Shown: positions 9,768 to 18,639 of the stretch, piece after piece
How positions within the stretch are numbered: position 1 is the first letter of the stretch
Layout of the letters: the number at the start of each line of letters is the position of its first letter
Source of the DNA: Nitrospira sp. BO4
Lineage (GTDB): Bacteria > Nitrospirota > Nitrospiria > Nitrospirales > Nitrospiraceae
DNA: 64,000 nucleotides
Reading direction: 5' to 3'
Assembly: GCA_030144965.1 (NCBI GenBank)
Contig: JAMPUU010000024.1
Span: 124,001-188,000 of the forward strand
Notes under the pieces: model-generated
Seen by the model: the letters and a program-made list of their open reading frames with translations, nothing else
What the model was told of the DNA's origin: nothing
Database searches by the model: none
Program-made: the position numbers and the translations under genes

Positions 9768-10067
9768 TCAGCCGCGACCCCCTCCGAAACCTCCACGCCC
9801 TCCTCCACCGGAACGGGGTTCCTGAGGACGAGCTTCGTTGACCGTCAGGGTGCGACCGCCAAGCTGTGTACCATTCAAGGCAGAAATCGCTGCCTGCGCT
9901 TCGCCGTCGGACGACATTTCGACAAATCCAAACCCTCGCGACTGCCCGGTAAACTTGTCCGTAATAATCCGCGCTGAGGCGACGGACCCGTGCGCCGCAA
10001 ACAAATCGCTTAATTGTTGCTCGGTCGTTGAATACGGTAGTCCACCGACATAGATCTTCGCACCCAT
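9768..10067 (-). CDS. Single-RRM RNA-binding protein (glycine-rich tail)
   Basis: 99 residues. One RNA recognition motif has RNP2 KIYVGGLPYS (residues 4-13) and RNP1 SRGFGFVEM (about 42-50), followed by a short Gly/Arg tail (SGGGGRGGFGGGRG). This is the layout of small bacterial RRM proteins (RbpA/Rbp-like, often cold- or stress-linked). The ATG at 10067 has a strong AGGAGGAG ribosome-binding site; longer starts upstream would add a non-conserved leader. It is a single-gene unit ending at the terminator 9714-9743. Confidence 0.88.
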   Translation of the reverse strand: MGAKIYVGGLPYSTTEQQLSDLFAAHGSVASARIITDKFTGQSRGFGFVEMSSDGEAQAAISALNGTQLGGRTLTVNEARPQEPRSGGGGRGGFGGGRG

Positions 10068-10316
10068 CAGGCTCCTCCTTTGACACAATGATGTTGTCTT
10101 GGACTCGAGAAAACAACGAGGAAGGAATGGGCCGAAGACGTCAACACAGCGGCGGCTTAGCTCTGGCTTCCGATCAGTTCCCGGGCTGGCCCAAAACAAC
10201 ATTCGTCCAGGCCTTGTCACTCTCAGCGCCGGTCTTGCCAGGCCTTTCGCAATCCGGCAACGCCATGCTACCCCAGACCGACGAGAAAAGGCAAGTTTGG
10301 GACCAACCGACTGGCT

Positions 10317-11117
10317 TCAGTACGCCGGCGGGCCGGAAAACGGCCGGTGCGAAAAAAGCGGGACCGCATGGAAGCTGTCGAAAAACATCGTGGATTTCCC
10401 AAGAAGGACCAATCCGATCTGTCCCAACCCGAGTGTTTGGTCTTCAATGGACAAGACAAGTGTCCCATCCACAAACACTTCGATAAAATCCTTGCTGATG
10501 ATGGTATTCCGCTGCACCCTGAGCGAGTGCCAGTCGACCGGCTTGAGGTTGACTGAAGCGTGACCGAGGAGTGTCGCGCGCCCGTCGGACATACGAACAA
10601 GTTGCACATGTCGGACGACTGGGTCGATCAGTGCTGCATAAAAATTCTTCGCATCTCGCGTCCCAAATATCATTCCTCCGGAACCGGCTGATCCTTCCGG
10701 TGTGTGAAACCGAACGCTGAGGTCCGGATATTCGTACTGCAACCCCTCCACCACCAGCAGTTGATAGCAGAGTTGCGAACAATTTGACGCGCCGGCGAGC
10801 ATGTATGGTGGAGTAGGCGCCGTCGCACGACCTTGTACGCCCCATTCGGCAAGCGGCTCGTCACCGGATATGCTCTTCACGAAACCATTGGGCAGCGCAT
10901 TGAGTTGATCTTGATCGAACGTCCACTTTTGGAATAGCCCGCCTTTGGCTTGGCTTTTGAGGTTGGCAGCCTTTTCTTCCTGTGTTTCGCTCTGCACTCC
11001 GTAGCTAGGCGCGCATTCCATGGCGAGGCCCGCACAAGCCGCAAAGAATGCGCAGAACGTGGCGCAAACTCGTGTCCTAACATGACACGCTCGAACACTC
11101 GTCGATACCGTCCACAT
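10317..11117 (-). CDS. Exported protein with a DUF1080/LamG-like beta-sandwich
   Basis: 266 residues. An N-terminal hydrophobic segment (about 13-32) suggests export. The rest resembles concanavalin/DUF1080-type folds: an N-terminal FDQDQLNALPNGF segment, then GGMIFGTRDAKNFYAALIDP, DWHSLRVQRNTIISKDFIEVFVDGTLVLSIEDQTLGLGQIGLVLLGKS (split here as family-typical strands). Such domains often bind carbohydrate, but no substrate can be read here. The ATG overlaps the preceding stop as TAATG (11117), so it is coupled to the small upstream gene. Fold inferred by pattern, function unknown. Confidence 0.6.
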   Translation of the reverse strand: MWTVSTSVRACHVRTRVCATFCAFFAACAGLAMECAPSYGVQSETQEEKAANLKSQAKGGLFQKWTFDQDQLNALPNGFVKSISGDEPLAEWGVQGRATAPTPPYMLAGASNCSQLCYQLLVVEGLQYEYPDLSVRFHTPEGSAGSGGMIFGTRDAKNFYAALIDPVVRHVQLVRMSDGRATLLGHASVNLKPVDWHSLRVQRNTIISKDFIEVFVDGTLVLSIEDQTLGLGQIGLVLLGKSTMFFDSFHAVPLFSHRPFSGPPAY

Positions 11118-11371
11118 TACGCTGAACTTTCCGGTTTTTTGATTTGGAGAATCTCGCGCTGCAGGCGGTCGCGCTCGGCAAGAAGTTTCTTCCGTCGTTG
11201 CCATCGATCCCAGGTCCACCACCGCAGCTTTTCGCCGAACGTAAGCGCCGGCGTCGGAGCGCTGCCGCCTGGGGCTTCCTGGAACAAATACCCGTCATGA
11301 CTGTCGCGTTGCTCGAAAAATCTCCGATACAAGTGATCGTACAGTCCTTTTCCTGGCTCGCCACCTGCCAT
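11117..11371 (-). CDS. Small basic protein of unknown function
   Basis: 84 residues from the ATG at 11371, which has GGGAG five bases upstream. A longer TTG start at 11464 is possible. N-terminal GEPGKGLYDHLYRRFFEQRD, a central Gly/Pro turn, then LRWWTWDRWQRRKKLLAERDRLQREILQIKK, a Trp-rich basic helix running into a short coiled coil. No family recognised. Its stop overlaps the start of the exported DUF1080-like gene, so the two probably act together. Confidence 0.6.
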   Translation of the reverse strand: MAGGEPGKGLYDHLYRRFFEQRDSHDGYLFQEAPGGSAPTPALTFGEKLRWWTWDRWQRRKKLLAERDRLQREILQIKKPESSA

Positions 11372-11531
11372 ACTCACTCCCTTACTACTGAAGCGGTGTT
11401 CTTCCGGCTCGATTACCAACCCATACTTTTTCTGAATAGTACCTGGCTCAATCCGGCTCTGCAACCTGGTTTCTCGGGTATGCTATGATCCGCAGCTTGA
11501 ATTGCCGCCACGTCATGACCATGAAATCACG

Positions 11532-13073
11532 ATGAGTCGGATTTGCTTGCCTATTCCTTCTCGGATGCCCTGCATTCTAGCCTGCGCTGCCGTCTCGCTG
11601 CTTCTGCCACTGAATCCATGCCTGGCTCAATCACCTGAGGCAGCCCTTCTAGCTGCCACCAATTCGCTTTCAGTGGAACGATTGATGGCGGACATTCGGA
11701 CACTCAGCGGTCCCTCATTCAATGGACGGCAGAGTGGCACGAAGGATGATCACGAATCAGCGCGATGGGTGGCACAAGAGTTTCTCTCGGCTGGATTGCG
11801 GCTGCCGAACATTCGTAATGGCCCACTGATATTGCCCTTCATAGAGGATAAAAAAGGCAACTTTTTAGGGGCTATGGCCACCCTCGTACCCACCGTGACG
11901 ATTGCACCGGACCCAATACTGAAGATCGGCACCACAAGCACCTTATCCGCAAAACAGGTCGGTGCCGATTACTTCCCTATTTTTGACTCTCCATCCGCGG
12001 ACATCCAAGCCCAGATCGTCTTCGTCGGATACGGCATCGTCGATCCTGCACAAGGCATCGACGACTATGCAGGTATCGACGTGAACAATTGCATCGTCTT
12101 GTTTTTGCGGGGCAAGCCGGAACATTACCAACGTTCCGTCAGCCATGCCGATAAGGTTCGAGTCGCCCGGGATCACGGGGCGATAGGCTATCTCATGGCC
12201 ACCGGACCGATCCACCACCCCTATGAGGCTCGAAAAGGCGTCACGGGAAATCCCAGCGCTTTCTACGGACAATTGCCACTTGATCAGGCTATTCCGGGCG
12301 CATGGATCAGCACACCCCTAGCCCAAGAGATTCTTGCGGAGCCAAAGGGGGAAATTCCCGATCGTCTGCGGGCTTTTCAAGAAAAACTGAACCACACCCC
12401 TGCGTCACAAGCCGTCCTGACCGGCAAGTTTGCCTCGCTTCAGTGGAAGACGACGACCACGGAGGGGGCCTTGATCAACGTAGTGGGGATGATCCCTGGA
12501 ACCGGAACGGACGCGGTGATTATCGGGGCTCATCGTGATCACTTCGGTCGCGCAGGAGGCGTGCTCTTCCCGGGAGCAGATGACAACGCCTCCGGAACAG
12601 CCGTGATCTTGGAGGTGGCACGGGCTCTGGCGAAAGCCGAGCTGCGGCCATCCCGAACGATCTTCTTTGTCTCGTTTAGCGGTGAAGAACGCGATCTTCT
12701 TGGCTCGCGCCTGTATACCTCGCGGCCATTGGTCCCACTCAGCGCAACGAAAGCCATGATCAACATCGACCATGCCGGTGTGGGAAACGGACGGCTCACC
12801 GTAGGCGTGACAGGATTAGAAAAGGATGTCCTGCTGGAAACAGGGAAGGCTGCCGGAGTTCATGACAAACTGGACCTGTACGGATTTTTCCCCGGAGGCG
12901 ATCATGTGCCGTTCAAGGAAGCCGGCGTGCCGACGGTCACCGTGGTCAGCGGCGGCGTGCATCCGCATTTTCATCAACCGACGGATACCGCCGATACCAT
13001 CGATCGGGAAATTCTAAGAACCGTTTCTCGCTATGTATTGGCGGTGACCTGTCGCCTAGCCTATGAACCGTGA
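11532..13073 (+). CDS. Exported M28 family zinc metallopeptidase
   Basis: 513 residues, with a signal peptide (about 1-33, ending PCLA) and a PA-type inserted domain (about 150-290). The M28 catalytic core has the expected zinc ligands and base: AHRDHFG, PGADDNASG, FSGEERDLLGS, NIDHAGVG and HPHFHQPTDT. M28 enzymes are aminopeptidases or carboxypeptidases that act outside the cytoplasm. The ATG at 11532 gives a clean signal peptide; a TTG at 11502 adds ten residues. No clear ribosome-binding site for either. Confidence 0.88.
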   Translation: MSRICLPIPSRMPCILACAAVSLLLPLNPCLAQSPEAALLAATNSLSVERLMADIRTLSGPSFNGRQSGTKDDHESARWVAQEFLSAGLRLPNIRNGPLILPFIEDKKGNFLGAMATLVPTVTIAPDPILKIGTTSTLSAKQVGADYFPIFDSPSADIQAQIVFVGYGIVDPAQGIDDYAGIDVNNCIVLFLRGKPEHYQRSVSHADKVRVARDHGAIGYLMATGPIHHPYEARKGVTGNPSAFYGQLPLDQAIPGAWISTPLAQEILAEPKGEIPDRLRAFQEKLNHTPASQAVLTGKFASLQWKTTTTEGALINVVGMIPGTGTDAVIIGAHRDHFGRAGGVLFPGADDNASGTAVILEVARALAKAELRPSRTIFFVSFSGEERDLLGSRLYTSRPLVPLSATKAMINIDHAGVGNGRLTVGVTGLEKDVLLETGKAAGVHDKLDLYGFFPGGDHVPFKEAGVPTVTVVSGGVHPHFHQPTDTADTIDREILRTVSRYVLAVTCRLAYEP

Positions 13074-13177
13074 AACCTTACGAGCAATTCTAGAATTTCC
13101 AAGCAAGGGACAGTAAGAAATAAAATGAAGATTCAACCCTGAAGGAATTCGAGCGGGGAGATCGTTTCGTTCGATAA

Positions 13178-13633
13178 TTAGGGAATGTCGTCGATTGTAG
13201 ATTCAATCTCAGGCACCGGCGACGTTTGGCGCGGTGGACCGGGAAGAACGGTTGCGCCTCCAACCTGATTTGCGCCCTGAATGAGTCCAATAGACAGTTG
13301 CGGACCGAAGGTCATGATGGCACCACTCCAAGCCTGGCCACTTGAGGGGTTACGGAAATTATAGGTTTGAAAGTTTGCCCCCGGTTTGTAAATGAACCCC
13401 TGCGTTCCCTGGTTGTCGATATAGAGGCTGCCTCCCCCAAAGTTGAACAGCGGAGCGACCCCGCCGGCTAGCGACCGCACGCTCGATGCCCCCGACGCGG
13501 TTTGCGCCAACGCAGATACATCGGCATAAAAAACACTTCCCGCGAGCACGTACAGGAAACCCGTCAGGACACGGACCCGTCGCATACGATGAGCTGCCTT
13601 TTCAATCCAAGGAGGAGGAACGCTAATATTCAT
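13178..13633 (-). CDS. Exported protein of unknown function
   Basis: 151 residues. A basic N-terminus and hydrophobic segment (about 20-43, ending ALA) form a signal peptide. The mature part is Gly/Ser/Asn-rich with repeated aromatic-Gly patterns (LFNFGGGSLYIDNQGTQGF), suggesting beta structure, and has a Pro-rich tail. No family recognised. An AT-rich stretch TATATATAAT about 20 bases upstream could be a -10 region. Divergent from the tolC-like gene 68 bp away. Confidence 0.55.
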   Translation of the reverse strand: MNISVPPPWIEKAAHRMRRVRVLTGFLYVLAGSVFYADVSALAQTASGASSVRSLAGGVAPLFNFGGGSLYIDNQGTQGFIYKPGANFQTYNFRNPSSGQAWSGAIMTFGPQLSIGLIQGANQVGGATVLPGPPRQTSPVPEIESTIDDIP

Positions 13634-13701
13634 GACAGAGCCCCCTGAGAGTAATTATATATAGTATGCTCTCGTTCTGATCCCTGATCAAGGAGGCCCG
13701 T

Positions 13702-15267
13702 ATGAACAGCAGATCCTCAACTCGCTCCTATCGTTTCGCGATCATGATGATCGCCGGCTTAGGAGGCATCGCATCTCCACCCGCCAGCTGGAGCTTGGAT
13801 GTGACCCAACCGATCCCTGCGGAACGAAGGGAGATCGTCTCGCTGGCCGACGCAGCCGTGCACGCTCTGCAGAGTAATCTCGATATCAGTATCAGCCGCC
13901 AGAATCGGGAAAGTCGGTTGGCCGACATTATCATCGAACAATCCAAATTCGACCCCAACCTGAGTATCAACGGCCAGTACAACCGAACCGTCAACCCGCT
14001 CAATCGACCGGTGTTCGGTGGAACCGGCGGCAGCCTCAATCAGATCACAACCTTCGATCAACGCAACACTTCCCTGACGGTCGATGCACAAACGAACCTG
14101 ATTACAGGCGGCAACTTCGACGTGAACTATGCTCCGGCGCGAAGCAGCGTCAACGCCAATGTCGCAAGGGGATTCCTGTTCAATCCGTCTTGGACAGGCG
14201 GCCTGGCATTCACATTCACTCAACCGTTGCTCAGAAACGCCGGTATCGGGATCAATAAGACCTTCATCAAGGTCGCTCAAAACAACGCCGTGGTCGAACA
14301 ACATGTCTTTCGAGACCAGGTCATGACCGTCATTACCACCGTGGAACAGACTTACTGGGAACTCGTGTTTGCAAACGAGAACCTGAAGGTTGCGCAAGCC
14401 GCTTTAAAGGCCGCCGAAGAGCTCTTAGCGACGAACCGCGCCAAAGCCAAGGCCGGCGTCATGTCCATCGTCGATGTGCTGCAAGCAGAAGCCGCGGTCG
14501 CGTCGAGAGTGGAACAGATCTTGGTGGCGGAGAAAGCCATTCGCGACCAGGAGGATCAACTGCGGCGACTCTTGAATCCCGGCGAGGAGGACTTGAGGGT
14601 AGACGTCCGGCTCACCCCCGCCGATCCCCCCCTCACTATGCTCGAACCCATCAGCCTTCAGGAAGCTATTGATACCGCGATCGAGCAGCGTCCTGAAATC
14701 ACACAGGCGAAAAAAAACGTCGAGTCAGGCGAACTCAATAAGCAATTCGCGCGCAACCAGTTGCTCCCAACGCTGTCATTTCAGGGCACGGTCGGACTGG
14801 CCGGCCTCGGCAGTGATTACAACGACTCCTTTACGAGAAACTTCAGCGGCGACTTCTATAACTATGGAGCGGGGTTGGTCCTCAGTTACCCGCTCGGCAA
14901 CCGAGCAGCCATCAGCAGCTACAACAAACGGCAGCTGGAGGCCAAGAACGCCGAAATCACGTTGACCAGCATCCGCCAGCAAATCATCGTCGGGGTTCGC
15001 GAAGCGGTGCGCCGGGTCCAGACCGACTTTAAGCGTATCGAAACGACCCGATCGGCGCGCATCATGGCCGAAAAACAGCTGCAAGCCGAGCAGGAACGCT
15101 TGAAAGTCGGGCTCAGCACCACCCGCTTCGTGCTCGATTTCCAACGAGATCTGGCCACTGCGCAGGGCAATGAGTTGCGCGCGATCGTCGACTACAACAA
15201 GTCGCTGTCCAATCTTGCGCGACAGAAAGCCACCACGTTGGATCGCTATCATCTCGAATTGTCGTAG
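13702..15267 (+). CDS. TolC family outer-membrane efflux protein
   Basis: 521 residues with an N-terminal signal segment (about 9-30) and two tandem OEP repeats (about 45-270 and 300-510). The repeats are rich in long amphipathic helices (AAEELLATNRAKAKAGVMSI; ARIMAEKQLQAEQERLKVG) that form the periplasmic tunnel. TolC-like channels work with RND or ABC pumps and an adaptor; neither is adjacent, so the partner is unknown. AAGGAGG lies before the ATG. Confidence 0.88.
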   Translation: MNSRSSTRSYRFAIMMIAGLGGIASPPASWSLDVTQPIPAERREIVSLADAAVHALQSNLDISISRQNRESRLADIIIEQSKFDPNLSINGQYNRTVNPLNRPVFGGTGGSLNQITTFDQRNTSLTVDAQTNLITGGNFDVNYAPARSSVNANVARGFLFNPSWTGGLAFTFTQPLLRNAGIGINKTFIKVAQNNAVVEQHVFRDQVMTVITTVEQTYWELVFANENLKVAQAALKAAEELLATNRAKAKAGVMSIVDVLQAEAAVASRVEQILVAEKAIRDQEDQLRRLLNPGEEDLRVDVRLTPADPPLTMLEPISLQEAIDTAIEQRPEITQAKKNVESGELNKQFARNQLLPTLSFQGTVGLAGLGSDYNDSFTRNFSGDFYNYGAGLVLSYPLGNRAAISSYNKRQLEAKNAEITLTSIRQQIIVGVREAVRRVQTDFKRIETTRSARIMAEKQLQAEQERLKVGLSTTRFVLDFQRDLATAQGNELRAIVDYNKSLSNLARQKATTLDRYHLELS

Positions 15268-15274
15268 TCGTTTT

Positions 15275-15982
15275 ATGACGTCCGGGCTAGGTCGGCCGGC
15301 TCACAGTCACGCCTCCGTCATGGGAGCAGCCTTATCGCTGCTCCCCATCGGCGCCACGTTCGGATACTACGGTCTTCCTGAGTCGTTCAGAGAAGAACTC
15401 CTCGTCCAATTCATGCCGCAGTTGCTCGCCTATGCGGGGCTCGGTCTCTGGGCTGTATATGCTACACAGCCCCTCATGCAGCTCGGGCTGGAAAAGAAAA
15501 CGGTACGGAACGGGGTCCGGTGGGGAGCCTTAACGGGATTATTGCTCGGCAGTCTAAATACGTTCGTGATTCTGGCCGTCTATCCCCTTCTTGGTTACGA
15601 CATCACGTTCTTGAAGCAGACGCCTCACGGTCGGCTTCCCATCCCCCTCATGGTGCCATGGCTGATCTGCGGCATTGCTCTGTTCGTGGAGTTGAACTTC
15701 CGCGGTTTTCTCCTGGGGCGTCTCGCGGAATTCGAATCACACTGGCGGGCCACCGATTCGAGACGACGTATGGCGCCTCTTGCGCTCATCGCCAGCACCC
15801 TCACGTTTGCATTTGACCCGTTCATGGTCAATACTTTTCGGTACCTCCATTGGATCGCGCTCTGGGATGGACTCATCTGGGGAAGCATCTGGCTCAGAAC
15901 GCGCAATCTCTGGATGACGATCGTGGCGCATGCGGTCGAAGTCATCATCATGTACAGTGCGGTCAGGGCCGCCATAGGGTGA
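15275..15982 (+). CDS. CPBP-like (Abi family) polytopic membrane protein
   Basis: 235 residues with about six transmembrane segments. The stretch VELNFRGFLLGRL resembles motif 1 of CPBP glutamic proteases (usually EExxxR) but has Val-Glu instead of Glu-Glu. TIVAHAVEVIIMYS resembles the last CPBP motif. FAFDPFMV sits where the FxxxH motif would be and lacks the His. It is therefore probably a diverged member, and proteolytic activity is doubtful. The ATG at 15275 starts 7 bp after the tolC-like stop. Confidence 0.6.
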   Translation: MTSGLGRPAHSHASVMGAALSLLPIGATFGYYGLPESFREELLVQFMPQLLAYAGLGLWAVYATQPLMQLGLEKKTVRNGVRWGALTGLLLGSLNTFVILAVYPLLGYDITFLKQTPHGRLPIPLMVPWLICGIALFVELNFRGFLLGRLAEFESHWRATDSRRRMAPLALIASTLTFAFDPFMVNTFRYLHWIALWDGLIWGSIWLRTRNLWMTIVAHAVEVIIMYSAVRAAIG

Positions 15983-16061
15983 CACGGGAATCATCGTGAC
16001 AACGACAGTCCATTCAGAGAGACCCTCAATAGGCCGATGATGTAACGCCCCAATCACTCTT

Positions 16062-17081
16062 ATGAACCCCTCATTCTCCAGTTATCTGGTGAACGATGTC
16101 TTTGGCGACCCAGGCGTCTACGTAGAAGTTCGCTGGTCGAAGCGGGCCTTGCTCTTCGATCTCGGACATAACGATGGGCTGGGACCGACCAGATTGCTCA
16201 GGGCAGGAGAGATTTTCATCTCACATACCCACATGGACCACTTCATCGGATTTGACGCCGTTCTTCGCGTCGCGCTGGGGCGAGGCAAGACGCTCAGATT
16301 ATTCGGTCCTCCCGGATTGATTGAGAACGTGCAGGGCAAGCTGCGGGGCTATACGTGGAATCTTGTGGATGGCTATCCGCTCACGATTGAAGTTCGGGAG
16401 TTCCACGAAAGTGGGATCCATCAGGCCTCCTTCCGGGCAACCAACGGGTTCGAACAACCGGAACGAGCCCGCCACCCGGTTCCGCATGTTGGAGGTCCGC
16501 TGTTCACTGTACTGGAAGACCCAATGTTTACCGTAAAGGCCGTGGCGTTGAATCATCGCATCCCCTCATTTGCCTATGCGCTCGAGGAGCAGTTCCACGT
16601 CAACGTCAACAAACACAAACTGCACGAGGCCGGCTTGCCGGTCGGTGCCTGGCTGAAAGACGTCAAGCAACATATATGGGAAGGACGACCCGACGGCTTC
16701 CGATTCACCGCCACAGTATGCAACGAACATCGTCGGGAAGAGCACACATTCATACTCGGCGAATTGAAGGAACGGTTTCTCACGATCTCACGAGGGCAAA
16801 AGATTGCCTACGTGGTCGACGCGCGTTACGACGAGGAGAACGAAGCCAAGATCGTCGCGCTTGCCCGAGGCGCCGACATTTTCTATTGCGAGTCGCCGTA
16901 TCTGGATGGTGACGCGGAAAAAGCTCGCGACCGGTATCATCTGACCGCGAGACAAGCCGGACTCATGGCGCGTAAGGCGCAAGTCCGAGACCTCGCGGTC
17001 TTTCATTTTTCACCGCGTTATACCGGCCAGGGAGAGGCACTCGAGAGAGAAGCCATGGAGGCATTCCATGGATCGGCATAA
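16062..17081 (+). CDS. RNase Z-like metallo-beta-lactamase hydrolase
   Basis: 339 residues. The MBL core has SHTHMDHFIGFD (HxHxDH zinc motif, about residues 54-65), ALNHRIPSFAYALEE, and a C-terminal HFSPRYTGQGEALEREA resembling the last zinc-ligand block of RNase Z/ElaC. A helical insertion with many charged residues (about 170-240) differs from classical tRNA 3'-processing RNase Z. The substrate is not determined. It is followed 12 bp later by a small membrane protein gene. Confidence 0.78.
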   Translation: MNPSFSSYLVNDVFGDPGVYVEVRWSKRALLFDLGHNDGLGPTRLLRAGEIFISHTHMDHFIGFDAVLRVALGRGKTLRLFGPPGLIENVQGKLRGYTWNLVDGYPLTIEVREFHESGIHQASFRATNGFEQPERARHPVPHVGGPLFTVLEDPMFTVKAVALNHRIPSFAYALEEQFHVNVNKHKLHEAGLPVGAWLKDVKQHIWEGRPDGFRFTATVCNEHRREEHTFILGELKERFLTISRGQKIAYVVDARYDEENEAKIVALARGADIFYCESPYLDGDAEKARDRYHLTARQAGLMARKAQVRDLAVFHFSPRYTGQGEALEREAMEAFHGSA

Positions 17082-17093
17082 GGAGGACTTCTC

Positions 17094-17432
17094 GTGAGTG
17101 ATCTTGTGAAGTATGCGATCTACTTTCTCCTGGGTGGCTCCATCGTCAGCTTCTCCACATATCTCGGCTCGCAAGGCAAGTCGTTCCTGGCCGCCATGGT
17201 CAGCACCTTTCCCGCCATCACCGGCGTGACATTTATCCTGCTGTATGCCAACGGCGGCGGCGCCACGACTGTCGACTACGCGAAGAACTTGTTGTGGTTT
17301 GTCCCACCGTGGACGGTCTATGTCCTCGCCATGATCACGGGTATCCCTCGCCTCGGCTTCTGGCCCGCGATGGCTGGATCCCTGGTCCTCTATGTCGGAT
17401 GCATCGGGCTGGTGAAGGTGATTTTGAAATAA
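17094..17432 (+). CDS. DUF3147-like small membrane protein
   Basis: 112 residues with four hydrophobic helices (about 5-22, 30-50, 64-80 and 87-110) and no large soluble part. The pattern LGGSIVSFSTYLGSQGKSFLAAMVSTFPAIT fits DUF3147. The start is GTG with AAGGAGG upstream, very close to the RNase Z-like gene, so cotranscription is likely. Function unknown. Confidence 0.6.
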   Translation: MSDLVKYAIYFLLGGSIVSFSTYLGSQGKSFLAAMVSTFPAITGVTFILLYANGGGATTVDYAKNLLWFVPPWTVYVLAMITGIPRLGFWPAMAGSLVLYVGCIGLVKVILK

Positions 17433-17454
17433 AGAGAGCACTCTCCCGTGCAGG

Positions 17455-18030
17455 TCACACCGCTCTGCTGAAATGCAATCGGTTGATCTCTTCGAGCGCT
17501 GATACCATGTGATCAAGCGCCCGAGTGACAGAATGGCTGGCGACGTGCGATGGAGTGTCGGCGCCGCCCCAGATATCAGGAGGATTCTCGGTGGCTCGCA
17601 CGTTCTGGCAGAATCGATCGATCGTCCGCTTCCAGTGGATCGGCTCCGACCGCTCTTCCAGAAACTGAAGACGGTCTTGCGAAAAAAAGCGATCGAATTG
17701 TCCGGCCCTGAGCTGCCACATCTCTTCCATCGCCTGTTGCCGTTCCGGACTGAGTTCCAGTCCGCTGGCCCGCTCATTGAGCGCGGCGAACAGCCCCCCG
17801 ACGACGTGCTCGACCTGCGATTCTGCAAACACGCCGACGCAGGCCTGCATCAGGAGATATTTGTGGAATAAAAACACTTCGGCGCTGATACAGGATTCAT
17901 CCGCGGTAGGATCATAGGCTCGGGCAAGTTCACGAAGCTCCTCTGCCGAAGGCCCGGTTAACGCTGAGCCGAGCAGACTCGCAATCTGGCGGCCGATGTT
18001 GAGGTAATCAGCTTTCAACGGCAACGTCAT
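17455..18030 (-). CDS. Conserved hypothetical helical protein
   Basis: 191 residues, predicted mostly alpha-helical and soluble, with no signal peptide. Notable blocks are ADESCISAEVFLFHKYLLMQACVGVF and LEERSEPIHWKRTIDRFCQNV. No family recognised. Convergent with the DUF3147-like gene (22 bp gap). Its start lies about 40 bp from a palindromic repeat (18067-18192). Confidence 0.55.
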   Translation of the reverse strand: MTLPLKADYLNIGRQIASLLGSALTGPSAEELRELARAYDPTADESCISAEVFLFHKYLLMQACVGVFAESQVEHVVGGLFAALNERASGLELSPERQQAMEEMWQLRAGQFDRFFSQDRLQFLEERSEPIHWKRTIDRFCQNVRATENPPDIWGGADTPSHVASHSVTRALDHMVSALEEINRLHFSRAV

Positions 18031-18066
18031 CGCGTTCGCTATACCGCCCCAAGAAGCCCCTCTCCT

Positions 18067-18192
18067 GCAGGAGACTCAAAATGACTGTCCAGCAAGGCCG
18101 CAGCGAGTGAAGGGCCGAGGCGTACCCTCTGGGGTACGTTGAGGATCTGAACGATGCGAGAACGAAGCTGGCGGACATTTTCAGGCTCCTGC
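18067..18192. repeat. Palindromic stop-adjacent repeat, copy 1
   Basis: 126-bp imperfect palindrome. The outer arms pair as GCAGGAG-CT-AAAATG-C-G-CCAGC (about 22 of 26 positions), with inner arms around GCAGCGAG / AGAACGAAG. The core is a perfect hairpin CGTACCC-tctg-GGGTACG at 18121-18138. Its last base is the first base of the CTA that encodes the TAG stop of the YbjQ-like gene. Related copies lie at 43462-43701, 47810-47934 and 55008-55125. Confidence 0.85.
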
Positions 18193-18512
18193 TACTCGAT
18201 CACCACTGCCGTGCCGCTGGCGCTGACCATCAACATGCTGGCATTGGCGCCGATCGTTTCATAGTCGATATCGATCCCGACGATCGCATTGGCCCCCAGA
18301 TTCTTGGCCTGCTCGCGCATCTCTCCAAGCGCAATATCCTTCGCCTTACGGAGTTCCGCTTCATAGGCCGCCGATCTGCCGCCGACGATATCTCGAATCG
18401 ACGCGAAAAAATCCCGAAAGATATTCGCGCCCAGGATCGCGTCCCCCGACACCAAGCCAAGGTACTTCACCGCATTTTTGCCTTCGATATTGTTGGTCGT
18501 GGAAAGAATCAT
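18192..18512 (-). CDS. YbjQ/UPF0145 family protein
   Basis: 106 residues. Typical features are [29 protein letters not shown], a central helix [33 protein letters not shown] and a hydrophobic C-terminal strand. The family forms pentamers and is sometimes called a heavy-metal-binding domain; its role is unclear. There is a strong AGGAGGACAC before the ATG. The TAG stop is shared with the end of repeat copy 1. Confidence 0.85.
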   Translation of the reverse strand: MILSTTNNIEGKNAVKYLGLVSGDAILGANIFRDFFASIRDIVGGRSAAYEAELRKAKDIALGEMREQAKNLGANAIVGIDIDYETIGANASMLMVSASGTAVVIE

Positions 18513-18639
18513 GTGTCCTCCTGGTTGAGTGCCCTCATCCTCTCACTCAATGAATCAATCAACAAGCCTTTCCTCAATCCCATTGAAGCGACAGAGTCAG
18601 ACTGTTAGCATCATGTGTTTATCATTCTTGGACCGCGCC

